From NCBI GenBank assembly GCA_000226015.1, contig JH156626.1:288809-352808 (forward strand): 64,000 nucleotides of DNA. The letters run 5' to 3'. The stretch is from Mnemiopsis leidyi (taxonomy: Eukaryota > Ctenophora > Tentaculata > Lobata > Bolinopsidae). The stretch's first letter is position 1. Every line of letters begins with the position of its first letter. The notes beneath the pieces are model-generated. The model searched no databases. It was not told the DNA's origin and saw nothing but the letters and a program-made list of their open reading frames with translations. This document shows positions 11,650 through 21,664 of this stretch, piece after piece. Both the position numbers and the translations under genes were made by a program.

Positions 11650-14600
11650 TATGAAAAATCGAGGAGCTGAAAAGTGTCAAATTAATTTCAACAGCATATG
11701 GAATTACTGAGATCGAGCAAAATTAAGTGTTAAGGATAGAAATATTTTTAGCTGATGCCACTTAAACTTAGTACTCCCTAGCATTTAAGATACGGTTGAC
11801 AGTTGAATCGATTTAAGTTTATTATATTCTGAATTCTGATGCGTGAAGGTAAACTTGCATTACATCCCTTCCCAGCTGAGCCCTCTTGACCTTAAAAAAA
11901 ACTTACAATTTGAGGAATGACTTTTTCAAGATGGGCGCCTTCAACTTCAGCTGCACCCTCTGTTTTCGCCTGTTGTACGGCTCTTCTAATGGTTTCTGAT
12001 ATAAGAAGTAGGAATGTTACTTATCCAAGCTGAGATTTCACTTCTATGAGAAAACATTATTTCGCGTGAGGTCAACACTTTTTTCAAATAAAATTTCTTA
12101 GAAAAAGACGTAATAGCACTACATTAGCCCAAGGGAAATTAAAATTTAACCTTGCACAAAGAGACCAAGATATTCAGTAACAAGGGCTGTACCTTCGTTG
12201 TTCACTGAAGATAATAGTACAGTTAATTAAAGGTAAAATCTTCATGCAGACATTTGAACATGAAGACAAATTGTACTCGATATTTCCGTAATCAGTTAAA
12301 TTTTTTGCAGCTACGAAAAAATAATTATGTATATTTTTACAAATAATAAGCATTGCTTCCAACCTAAGCACCTACATAAACACAGTTTATGATCAAATTA
12401 ATATCTAGGTGGCGGGCACAGCCCGCCGTTCGACAGTTTAGTATGGCAGGCCCAAAAATTGCCCAAGCTCGCTAAATCTGTCTACTATAGTCACGTGCAA
12501 TGCATGTTACGGCCGGCCCAAAACTTGCTGGCCCACATGCTCGTTGTGACATAATTGGCCCTACTTAGAAAATTAAAAGTAAAAGTTATTTGAGCATTAA
12601 GTAAACTTACCTAGATAAAATGAATTCGAGGAATATATAACATTTTTAAATGTGCAGAACAGGCAGTGAAAATTATCACGTTTGAGAAATTGACTATCAA
12701 AAATTGTAAATCTGTTTGTAAAACTCGTTTTCGGTAAACTGTCAACTTAAACTTTGAAACGTGTCTTGAGCTGAAATGCATTTCCACTGCCTGTTTTAAA
12801 AGTAAGTACTCACGGAGCCAAGAAGTCATGTTAGCAACCACCGTAAGTATTATCAGTACCTTGACTAATTGGAGTGTCAGTTTTATACGGGTCGTCAGTG
12901 CCAGCAACTACACAAAATAAATGTACAATTGCAGGTACTGAAACTCAGTGTAATGTTGTTTGATAGTGAGTAATGAGACGGTTTATATTTATGAAATAGG
13001 TTGAAATAAATAAACAGAAATTTGTACAAACAATATTAGTAGTCAGCATTTAAGGTCAGCTAAATCAAACAAATATAATTTAAATCTGAAAACCCGTCAT
13101 CCTTGCACACATTGTTTATCGACTTAGATAAAGATAGCAATATTAATTACACTAAAAATTGTCAATAAGTATTGATATTTTTATATTTTATTTTAGATTC
13201 AAATTCTCAAAATTGCAATACATCAAACAAAAACTATGATTCTCGGTAAAACGTAACACTTAAATAGTATAAGTTTTTGGTAGCTTTCAAATGCAGTTTA
13301 CGATATAAATTATTTGAAATTTATAAACACAAAGTTAAATCAAGAGGGGTATTCCATGTCAGGATGACTAAATCTAGGCAGGCTTCCCTCGCACAACCTT
13401 TCAAACCACAATGTTACTCTATTCTGTAGATTAGCCAGGGAAGAATCAGAGCAGGTGTTTATTGGCGTGAAGAAATTAAAGTACTTTTTGTTGAAGTTAA
13501 CGGCTATGGCCGAACCTAAAATCAGTCTGCAACCAGCAAGCTCAGCAAATCTCAGCAGCCACGTCTCATACTTGTCATGAGAAACGTAGACGACAGTCTG
13601 ACGACCACCCCTAGACAGCTCCTTCAACTTGACAGATACCACGCGAACAGGCAGAGGCACCGCACCCCCTCCTTTAAGATCTCCAATCACCATGAGTGTG
13701 ATCTGAGACTTGTCAGCAGGGAGGAGTTTGTGGGCTGAGGCGGAGGTCAATTCTGGGAGGTCGATAAAGTTGGGAGTGTTTTGTTGGAATGTCTGTTGTT
13801 CAGCACTTTGCTGTTGATGGCCATTACGCTGTTCTTGCCGCCGTTGTGCTTCCTCTGGGTCGTTATTGATAAGGAAAGTAACACAAAAGAGGGTTATAAT
13901 TGAGATTACTGACAGCCATGTATTCAGACTTATAACGTGGATTTGACCAATGATACTCTCAGCTGAGAACGAGATAAACTCCATAAAATTGTCAAGCAGA
14001 GAAGGGGCATGCTCGTTGGTTATTGTACCTAGTTTTACTCGTTCTCCACCCAGTTTAGCGACCCCTTCTCTCAAATTCTGGTAGAGTATAGACACTTGGG
14101 TTAAATCCCACCTCGGCAGCCAAGACATGTGAGCATGAGTACTTGAAGTTCTTTTCAAAACCAGGACATTACTGAGGGGATAAGGAGGGAAGAAAGATTC
14201 TATAAATTCGAATTGTGCGTCCCGGTATAAAAATGAAAATTGCATATTTCGTTTGAATTGTAGCTCGCCCGTCTGGATCAAGGATCTTGTGGTTCTGTAC
14301 TCTTCCTTTTTATCAAACACAAAGATAACACAGGGGAGATCAGCAGCTAGGGAACAAATTTCGTTGAAGGTTTTAGGGGAGCTTATTTTAGGTAGGATTA
14401 ATTGCTTTTCAGATTCAAGAATCTGGAATAGCTGTTCAATTGTTTCTACATTGTCCTTTTTGCTTATAGCTGGATATACTTCTTTGAAGATGATAACTCC
14501 CATTCGACTTGGTGATGGGAGAATATTCAGAATATTTTTAGTAGACTCGTCTATCGAGGAGGTAAAACCATATTTGTAATAATCTTTAAACTTATATGCT

Positions 14601-16613
14601 GCCATTGCTTGGGGGAATGAGAATGATCTGGAGACAAATAACAACTTTGCTTTGTAATCAGTGAAATCACCAACAAAAGTATCAACTTTTCGGTCGTCCA
14701 CTTGATCCATTACCAGAATGGACTGAACTTTGGAGAGTATAAATGATTCTAGATTAGAGAGTGTCAGCGAAAGTGTAAAATGATAGACTCGCCCTGATAA
14801 GATAATGAGGAATGAAGGAGTTTCATAAACCGATATCTTTTGTTTCATGTTAGAAGAATCATATGGCAACTCCCAGAACTTCATTCCGTACGGTTTAAAA
14901 TGTTTCATGACATCAGGCCAGGCTCTGTCATACTCCATACACAGAAAACACCATCGCGAAGTAACCTTGACAAGATGTATAGACAGGTAACTGTCAGGCA
15001 ACACCTCTTGCTCAAATCTCTTTACAGTCAAAATAGGCGAATCTTTGTGTGGTTCCTTTTGTCTGAATCCATTGAACCCATCACCAAATCCATTTCTATT
15101 CCCAAAGAAGGTGAATCGCTGACCATTGAAATAAAACTCTTGTCTTTGCCCACCTTGCCTGCCATGCTGTTGTTGGGGTTGATCTTGTTCCTTAGTAAGG
15201 GCCTCATAAGCACCTGCCACTTCAGTGAACTTTCTCTCAGCATCAGGATCATCACTTACATCAGGGTGGTATTTTTTAGCCAGCTTCCGATATGCTTTTT
15301 GGATTTCTGACTTTGTGGCAGATCTTGAAATACCTAGCACTGAATAAGGGTCTCTGTTTGATGAGCTGATGTGAAGGAATTTGCAGGCGAGAATGATGAT
15401 GAGACAAAAAGTCCATTTCATCTCAAAATACCTAAATCTGATATAGAAAATTATTGTTAGGTGAAGTGTGACAAATAAGGAAGCACAAGATTGCTTTAAC
15501 AATTTCAAAATCAGAGGTAAGCAGGCAAATTCAATAACCTATGACTGTAATACAGACAATATTTATACGGAAGTTGTCGCTGACACTAATTATTAATCAG
15601 AAAATAAACACGATTTTTCGAAAAGGAAGCAGCTAATAAGTCTGCTTGAAACAAAAGTATTCCTAGGCAGCTAGCTAAAAAGACTAAAACTCTGATATAT
15701 ACACAAAATATCAAAAGCAACTTATAAAGCCTGACTGCAGTACTAATTAGATGAATCTCAAAAATATGATACAAGAATGGAACATAAAATTGTATCTGCA
15801 AAGCAAAACTCTGGTAGAATGTTCTGGAATGCTTTTGTTAGCTCAAATAATCAGTGCAACAGAGCTCAAAAACCAAAACATGACTGTTCATCTCACTAGA
15901 AAAATAAGATTTACTTACATTTAGTCTTAGAGTTTCCAAAGTGCTCTTGCAACAACTTTGTCACAGTAGACTGAAATATGGATTGATGTTAACGGGGTTG
16001 TGCTAATTGGGGGAGGGGGGTTGTAGGTTAACCAAATTTTTAGACCGTTTTCCCTATATCCAGGTGCCATAGTGAGGTGGTCAAAATTTTGATCATGACC
16101 ATGACAAAATTCCAAACTTCTCATGGTCGACAGTTGACACAAAATTAGACTATGTAATCTTACCAAGATATGAAAATTTGAACCTCTACAATAGAAAAAT
16201 TCCTTAGTTTTAGTGGCCTTGGTCAGTACCTTGCCCCCTGTTCTAATTTTATGAATTCAGTCAAGAAAAAGATTCACAAAATGCACATAGAAAGCTGCCA
16301 TTTCTCTAGCGTCTAATGCTTGTAATAGACAAATGATAGCACAATTACACTACATTATTGCGCATTCATTGGTCCATTTCTAGGGATCAAGCACTAGTGG
16401 GATGCCAGATATTTGTGTGCGTACTTTAGATGTGGTAGAATATAAACTTGCAACTTTTAAGAAAATATTAATTTTAGATGTTTCTCAAAGTTTTCACAGA
16501 ATAGTCTGGCATATGATGTATTGCTTGCCTAATGGCACCGTCCTGTAGAAATGACTATCAATGTCTAATTTTCTCACCTCTTTGAAAAGGGCCTTAGTGT
16601 TATCTGAATCCAT
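11649..16613 (-). CDS. CENPX: CENP-X / MHF2 histone-fold protein
   Basis: Five exons join in phase: 16578-16613, 15919-15970, 12151-12204, 11907-11995 and 11649-11666. The product is 82 aa, against about 81 for human CENP-X. It aligns along its length: helix 1 reads [19 protein letters not shown], the long central helix [20 protein letters not shown], and the end [13 protein letters not shown], matching the family's LEKVLPQLLLDF. CENP-X pairs with CENP-S in the MHF complex that binds DNA with FANCM, and in the CENP-T-W-S-X complex at centromeres. Two features are unusual: intron 2 (12205-15918) holds the DNAJC16 gene on the same strand, and the stop codon shares a base with the start of the ICE1-like frame. 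The start is the only ATG in exon 1 that gives the family length. Confidence 0.9.
12400..12555. repeat. GC-richer insert in the CENP-X intron, unclassified
   Basis: A compact GC-richer patch (ggcgggcacagcccgcc, ggccggcccaaaacttgctggccc) stands out from AT-rich intron sequence. It contains short palindromes and two related ggcccaaaa words. I suspect a small transposable-element insertion but see no terminal repeats that prove it. Confidence 0.3.
13340..15421 (-). CDS. DNAJC16: DNAJC16-like ER J-protein with thioredoxin-like domains (intronless, nested)
   Basis: One uninterrupted frame of 693 aa (human DNAJC16 is about 780). Residues 1-21 form a signal peptide ([20 protein letters not shown]). 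The J domain spans about 22-78 with the HPD triad at 52-54, followed by a Gln/Gly/Phe-rich linker. A thioredoxin-like domain follows with a CFLC motif at 158-161, then further thioredoxin-fold-like sequence, a membrane segment near 525-545 ([13 protein letters not shown]) and a C-terminal domain. DNAJC16 (ERdj8) is an ER-resident co-chaperone linked to autophagosome size. MKWTF is chosen as start because it opens the signal peptide; the frame stays open 29 codons upstream. The gene sits whole inside CENP-X intron 2 on the same strand and has no introns, which could mean retroposition or intron loss. Confidence 0.88.
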   Translation of the reverse strand: MKWTFCLIIILACKFLHISSSNRDPYSVLGISRSATKSEIQKAYRKLAKKYHPDVSDDPDAERKFTEVAGAYEALTKEQDQPQQQHGRQGGQRQEFYFNGQRFTFFGNRNGFGDGFNGFRQKEPHKDSPILTVKRFEQEVLPDSYLSIHLVKVTSRWCFLCMEYDRAWPDVMKHFKPYGMKFWELPYDSSNMKQKISVYETPSFLIILSGRVYHFTLSLTLSNLESFILSKVQSILVMDQVDDRKVDTFVGDFTDYKAKLLFVSRSFSFPQAMAAYKFKDYYKYGFTSSIDESTKNILNILPSPSRMGVIIFKEVYPAISKKDNVETIEQLFQILESEKQLILPKISSPKTFNEICSLAADLPCVIFVFDKKEEYRTTRSLIQTGELQFKRNMQFSFLYRDAQFEFIESFFPPYPLSNVLVLKRTSSTHAHMSWLPRWDLTQVSILYQNLREGVAKLGGERVKLGTITNEHAPSLLDNFMEFISFSAESIIGQIHVISLNTWLSVISIITLFCVTFLINNDPEEAQRRQEQRNGHQQQSAEQQTFQQNTPNFIDLPELTSASAHKLLPADKSQITLMVIGDLKGGGAVPLPVRVVSVKLKELSRGGRQTVVYVSHDKYETWLLRFAELAGCRLILGSAIAVNFNKKYFNFFTPINTCSDSSLANLQNRVTLWFERLCEGSLPRFSHPDMEYPS

Positions 16614-16724
16614 TAACCATTCCTGTAATAAACATTTAAAGCATTAATCTAAGTCTTAGATTGCATTTTGATAATTAACAACAATTTCGTTAAAAAACAA
16701 CTACAAAATTTAATTTTGCAAAGG

Positions 16725-16912
16725 TGTACAGTAATGGGTTGGTGGTGTGGTGGTATCCACTCCGATTTTCCATGCAGGAGATTGGGGGTTTGATTCCAAG
16801 ATCCACCAATCGTAAAGGAGTGTGCTAAGGGCATTTGCCTATGCAATCTTTTTCGGTCGATTCAGCCAAATGAGTGGGAAACCCTGATTGAGGGTTAAAT
16901 GAGGAGGGTCTC
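16725..16912 (+). mobile_element. tRNA-derived SINE copy 1
   Basis: The head is tRNA-like (ggtggtgtggtggtatccac as D-arm region, gggggtttgattcca as B box). The body contains ctaagggcatttgcctatgc and ends in gattgagggttaaatgagga. A second copy lies inverted at the right edge (63500-63665) and shares head and body almost word for word. The element ends in a (TTCG)n run. It has no coding capacity and would depend on LINE machinery. Confidence 0.75.
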
Positions 16913-17216
16913 GTTCGTTCGTTCGTTTGATGGTTACCGGTTTCTGTACCTCCCTGAAATAAGAGGCCCTGTCGCCGGGTCCCCAGGGACCAACTCCTGC
17001 TGCTGAGCCCAAGGACTCCCAAATTGTATACCATATTAATATTAACCATAGATAAGATGCAACAGACTCCGGGAGTCTTGAAGCTGTCGCTACCTGGCAT
17101 GCAGCAAACCCAGGAAGACTGGGTAGGCAGGCACCTACATGTCGAGGTCCAGACCTGAGGAGGATCCTTCTAGAACAGTGGGAAACCCTGATTGAGGGTT
17201 AAATGAGGAGGGTCTC
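16874..17216 (+). repeat. 39-bp direct repeat of the SINE tail flanking a 265-bp segment
   Basis: The SINE tail beginning gtgggaaaccctgattgagg at 16874-16912 is repeated exactly at 17178-17216. The 265 bp between start with the (TTCG)n run and end near ggatccttctagaaca; just after the second copy lies agatctagaagga, a partial inverted match. It looks like an insertion or a second SINE copied with the same tail. Confidence 0.6.
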
Positions 17217-17245
17217 CATTAAAAGATCTAGAAGGAGCCCCTTCA

Positions 17246-17720
17246 GTAAAACTTAGTTTTATTTTTAAACATCTCAATTGGCTTTCAAAAATTCAAAGTC
17301 AGTGAATTCCTTGTCTCGATTGGTAGCTTATTTCAAAGCAACATCACCCTTTCATTTATAAAATTCCATTTTTACCATCTTGGAACTTTTACTCTTTCCA
17401 GGCTTACAAATCAAATTTACTCCTGATCTACTAAAATTTAAAACTCCAGCTAACTGAGATGAACCTTATCTAGCTTTAAGAACTTCAATCAGACCACCTC
17501 CCCAACGCCTCTCAGCGAGAGTAGTCACTGTAGCTGTAGCACCTGTCACTCTCAGTATGGAAAAAGGCTTACCCCCTATAATCATACAGGCGAAGGGTCT
17601 CTGAACGCTCACTGTCCTAATAATTGAGGACCAGTTACCATGCTCAGCTTTAGGATTCCAAAGCTGGACACAATATTTGAGATGTAGCCTGATTAGAGTC
17701 TTATGGTCTCTTAACATTAA
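17246..17720 (-). mobile_element. LINE (non-LTR) 3' fragment A
   Basis: Read on the minus strand, the fragment gives a typical LINE C-terminal region: HLKYCVQLWNPKAEHGNW, then TTLAERRWGGGLIEVLKA, then after stops LNFSRSGVNLICKPGKSK. These phrases correspond to the thumb and tail of CR1/Jockey-group reverse transcriptases (YCVQLWNP, LTTLAERR, GDLIE). The frame is broken by several stops and the 5' part is missing, so it is an inactive truncated copy. Confidence 0.75.
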
Positions 17721-18182
17721 GGATTTCTATCTACCAATTGAATTCCTAGAAATCCAGCATAACATTTGGTTAGCTTTACTTGCACAAGATTTCTTCCGTT
17801 CATTCCAAAGCAAGGTGCCTGATGTGAAAACTTAGATGTTTTTCCTAAACAGTCTTTTAATACACTCCCATCTAGAACATGATCGAAATGATCATTATCG
17901 TAAATGAAACAATTATATCAATGAAACAATTATATCATTTTTATGCCATTGTCATATATCAAATACAAATTTACAGAAAAAAAGGGATGTGTGAGCAGTG
18001 AGAATGAATGGATTTCACCCCAAGACTTGATTTCTATATAAGTTGGTGGGGCAAAGGAATGTGCGTGCTACTCGCTTTTGCTCACACCAAAACACCAACC
18101 TAGTAAATTTTGAGACTAATGGCTGAAAAGAGGAGACTAAGTATTTATACCGGAATGAATGCTTGGTTCAAGNNNNNNNNNN
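17721..18182. other. Non-coding sequence with 10-bp assembly gap
   Basis: AT-rich sequence with no convincing feature. It ends in a run of 10 N at 18173-18182, so the join with the following LINE tail is uncertain. Confidence 0.5.
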
Positions 18183-18617
18183 TGCAGAACGTGTTAAGCC
18201 TTTTTGGAACCACTTCCCGTTTATGTTAAGAACTCATCAAGTGTTGATATGTTTAAAGCTAATACTAGAAAGTTATAAGAAGCAGTGTATTAGTATAGAT
18301 GAAAGTAACTTTTGGGATGTTTCAAGGGTTTTGTTTGGAAAAGATTGAAGGTACGTCCTATTTGCAGAGTAAGGAGAAACACAATGCGTATTTAATGGAA
18401 AACCCTTATGTTGCCAGAAAGCGGAACATAAATATTTCAATGATCTATCAGACATAAGATTTTATGAGCATAAAGGCTCAAATGGTTTTTATTTTAATTT
18501 ATTATTGTTGATTGACTTGCACCATGATGTAGGTGCATTGAGTGTGGATAGAATACACATTTATTTTTGATGATCTGTGATGATTAAATATGTCATAATT
18601 CTTATCTTATCTTATCT
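18183..18617 (+). mobile_element. LINE 3' tail fragment B with (TCTTA)n end
   Basis: The plus strand begins with a LINE-like C-terminus (RVKPFWNHFPFMLRTHQVLI, ending FGKD stop). An AT-rich 3' UTR and a short microsatellite, tcttatcttatcttatcttc, end it at about 18598-18617. A pentamer tail is normal for CR1/L2/RTE-type LINEs that lack poly(A). Its orientation is opposite to fragments A and C. Confidence 0.6.
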
Positions 18618-18621
18618 TCTT

Positions 18622-19262
18622 AATCTAAAATTCAATTAAAAGCTAAAATACTAAAATTCAAAAATCCTAATTAATGTTTATAAATCCTTTTCTAGCTACA
18701 AAAGGGTTATCTTTGAGAAAGCTATTATGTCTCAACTTATTCTCTAAATAGTTTCCACTTTCAATACGATTAAAGACATCATCAACTAATCTCCAAATCA
18801 ACTAATCTCCAAATGTATCTAAAAAATCTAAAATTCAATTAAAAGCTAAAATACGAAAATTCAAAATCCTAATTAATGTTAATAAATCTTTTTCTATCTA
18901 CAAAAGGGTTATCTTGGAGAAAGCTATTATGTCTCATCTTATTCTCTCAATAGTTTCCACTTTTAATACGATATAAGACACCATCAGAAATATCCCAAAA
19001 GTACCCACTACCATAAATTCCTAAAGCTTTAGTTCTGCCTTAAACATCTCAAGATTAGATTTAAAAACATTTAGATTTAATGCAGTCTTCACCTCCATGG
19101 GTAGCTTATTCCAAAAGGACATAACCCTATCATTTAAAAATTTCTACGAATACGATTAATCTTGGAAACTTTACTTTTCCCTTGCTTACATACCAAATTA
19201 ACTGCTGATCTACTGAAATTTAAACCCCCAGATAAATGGGATTAACCCTGTCTAGCTTTGTA
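18622..19262 (-). mobile_element. LINE 3' fragment C with tandemly duplicated UTR
   Basis: On the minus strand 19000-19262 translates to a broken version of the same C-terminal phrases as fragment A (NFSRSAVNLVCKQGKSK). Its presumed 3' UTR (18622-18985) is present twice in tandem, with a unit of about 204 bp: ctacaaaagggttatctt occurs at about 18697 and again near 18898, with matching flanks. Inactive remnant. Confidence 0.6.
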
Positions 19263-19600
19263 AACTGTATAAATAAATAAATATCTAAAATCTTTCAAAT
19301 CAGTCAATTACATACAAATTTACACAATGAATAAATAGAATTTAAAACGAACTCTGACTCAACTAGTTGTATGTAATCCAAAGGCCTGAGGGACACCAAA
19401 ACACAGATATTGAGAACAGAAGCAACTCTTGTACAGGCGTGGACCCTTAATAGTTAGAATAATAGACCAGCTCAGAATGGATACAGATAAAACAAATTAC
19501 AAATGTAACAAATTATACGAATGATACGAATTAGATTGTAGATAAGAATTAGAGAAACCATTGTAAAATACACTGAATTAATAGAGAACGTTATTTTGGC
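19263..19600. other. AT-rich spacer, nothing recognised
   Basis: No frame, RNA or repeat supported. It leads into the sharply more GC-rich inverted-repeat cluster. Confidence 0.5.
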
Positions 19601-20404
19601 GAGTTGTCTGACTTTGTCCTACCCTCATTCGAAGCGAATAAAATGACGGGAGGTCGAGCGCTGCTGTACAATTGGCGAGGTACAACGCTTGTAGCATGCG
19701 TAAGCACCTGAAAGATCAGTATTTTATTTAGTAAAATGTTGTACAGCGCGCGCCTTTTCGCATAAATTATTTGCTTGATCTAACCAGAGCTAGCTTTTGC
19801 GCGATACGCGCTCGCTACCAGAGTGTAGCAGCCGCCAGTTGCAGAGCGAACGCGAAGAAGCAGCCGCGTACACTACACACCTGGTTAGGTTCGTTAAGCC
19901 AACTAGAACTAATCCCTCATGTGGCTCGCGCTGCGCCTTGCTACACGTTGCATAGCCCTGCTGCCGCGAAGCGCGCGGCGGCGTGAGACAAGTTGTCGAG
20001 ATGTTACCCGACCCGCGCGCGGCTCGCAGATTTCTGCTCTAGCTCTCCTCGCGTTTCGTTAGAACGTTAGACGGATATCATCTCGTCAAGAGACAAGCTG
20101 CGCCTTGACGAGATGATATCTGTTTATCGTAACACCTCGACAAGTTGACGAGATTATATCCGTCTAACGTTCTATAGCTGCGTGAGTCGGGTATCACCGC
20201 GACAACGTCGACAAGCTGCGCCTTGCTTGGGGACCTCAGTCTTTGTTTGTTGTTGTCAGACGTTGTCTGACCTGCTGCCGCGATTTATAACGCGAAGCGG
20301 CAGCCCCCCGCGCAAAGTCTTTGTACAATGTAGAGAGAGCCGCGCAGCGCCCGGTAACTCAATCTTATTTTCAGATTCACGGCACCAGATCACTTATCGG
20401 CAGA

Positions 20405-20539
20405 TTGTCTGACTTTGTCCGACCTTCATTCGAAGCTAATAAAAGAAAATGACGCGGAAGGGTTCACGTTGTACAGCAGCGCGCACCCTCCCGTTATTTT
20501 ATTCTCCGCTTCGAATGAGGGTCGGACAAAGTCAGACAA
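20405..20539. mobile_element. Family 1 MITE, 135 bp, 32-bp terminal inverted repeats
   Basis: Left end TTGTCTGACTTTGTCCGACC continues to TTCGAAGC; the right end is its near-perfect reverse complement. The centre carries gttgtacagcagcgcgcacc. A solo left half of the same element lies at 19604-19671. No coding capacity. Confidence 0.7.
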
Positions 20540-20599
20540 GGTTCACGCTACCGTACAAACAAATACATGTTACATGTTATAGTACTAAAAGTGACATCG

Positions 20600-20816
20600 T
20601 TGACGAGATGATATCCGTCTAACTACTAACGTTCTAACGAGACGCCAGGAGAGCAGCAAAAGAGCAGCAAACTGCGAGCCGCGCGCGAGTCGGGTAATTC
20701 CTCGACAATGACAGCGGTAAGTTGCAAGTTAGTCTAAATGTTGTCGCGGTGATACCCGACTCACGCAGCTAAAGCTATCGTTTCGTTAGAACGTTAGACG
20801 GATATCATCTCGTCAA
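20600..20816. mobile_element. Family 2 MITE, 217 bp, 24-bp perfect terminal inverted repeats
   Basis: The ends are perfect inverted repeats starting TTGACGAGATGATATCCGTC. Inside is a second inverted pair (gagtcgggta / tacccgactc) enclosing a core of about 55 bp (ttgcaagttagtctaaatg). The same core, inverted, is in the element at 63739-63941. No target-site duplication is obvious. Confidence 0.7.
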
Positions 20817-20819
20817 TCT

Positions 20820-21664
20820 AAATGAAACAATGGATTCGCATCTTATTTATGAAAATTCGATCAAAAATTTTACTAGTAATAGTATGAAAATAGTAATTAG
20901 TAATCAAAACTAAAAATAAGTCAAACATCAAAGTCACAGACATGGACAATTACAAATTAAGTCAAACTATAGATATATCAATATAGATATTCAAAACCGA
21001 TCCCTGCTTCAGTTTACAGTTCTGTATCTAAGCCTAACTGTTAGGAGAGAAACTGTAGCTAAATCTATTAAAATTAATATATACATATATATATATATAT
21101 ACATTAATTTTATATATATGCAATATTGAATATGTAACCTGATCATAAAAAACGTACAAACATTATAATATCATTACAAATTACACAATTGACAATACAC
21201 AATATCAAATATGATTATCAACATAAATTCACAGCTCTTTTCATGATTTTGTGTTTTGGCCATCGCAAAAATCAAAATTAAATCAGGTAGAGCAAATTGT
21301 GTCCCACTCCCTATACTCTGATATACAATGACTCAAGGAATGAAAAAATTTTATTTGCAATTTTATTTTCGTTTACTTTTGAACAAAATTCATCGCTGCA
21401 CCTTTTAACAGGACACGGTCATGTCAAAAATTCGGCACTCAGCAATATTTTTAATTTAAAACTAAAAAGTGTCCAGTTAATCAAATCGAAAAAAAACATC
21501 CAGCCAAAGGTTTCATCGACAGTCCCAGTCATTTATTCAAGGATTCTGGTTCCCAATTAACAATTATCTAAAACTTCATCTGTACCTAGTACAAGTGCTA
21601 TTCTTTAAGGTCTAGTATAACTTGACAACTCCAAGTCCTGTGAAAAACAGAAAGTTTACCGGTG
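20820..21664. other. AT-rich 3' flank of the PP2C-like gene
   Basis: Contains a (TA)n palindrome near 21075-21115 and otherwise unremarkable AT-rich sequence. It probably includes the 3' UTR of the minus-strand PP2C-like gene. Confidence 0.4.

Larger units (their letters stand above)
19604..20816. repeat. GC-rich cluster of nested inverted-repeat (foldback/MITE) elements
   Basis: Two terminal-repeat families interleave here. Family 1 ends read TTGTCTGACTTTGTCC; a half copy starts at 19604 and a full copy spans 20405-20539. Family 2 ends read TTGACGAGATGATATCCGTC; a complete copy spans 20600-20816, and partial copies around 20068-20230 are joined by gacaagctgcgcc words. The central parts are GC- and CpG-rich (gcgcgc, ccgcg), unlike the AT-rich surroundings. 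Small open frames in the cluster are low-complexity Ala/Arg products and not genes. Confidence 0.7.

Noticed and set aside
12611-12907. Upstream CENP-X exon at 12.6-12.9 kb
   Set aside because: Frames there do not give helix 1 of CENP-X. The correct exon is at 15919-15970 ([17 protein letters not shown]), which also fits the phase.
19771-20412. Short Ala/Arg-rich frames as genes
   Set aside because: They arise from the GC-rich inverted-repeat cluster, and the frames cross repeat boundaries.
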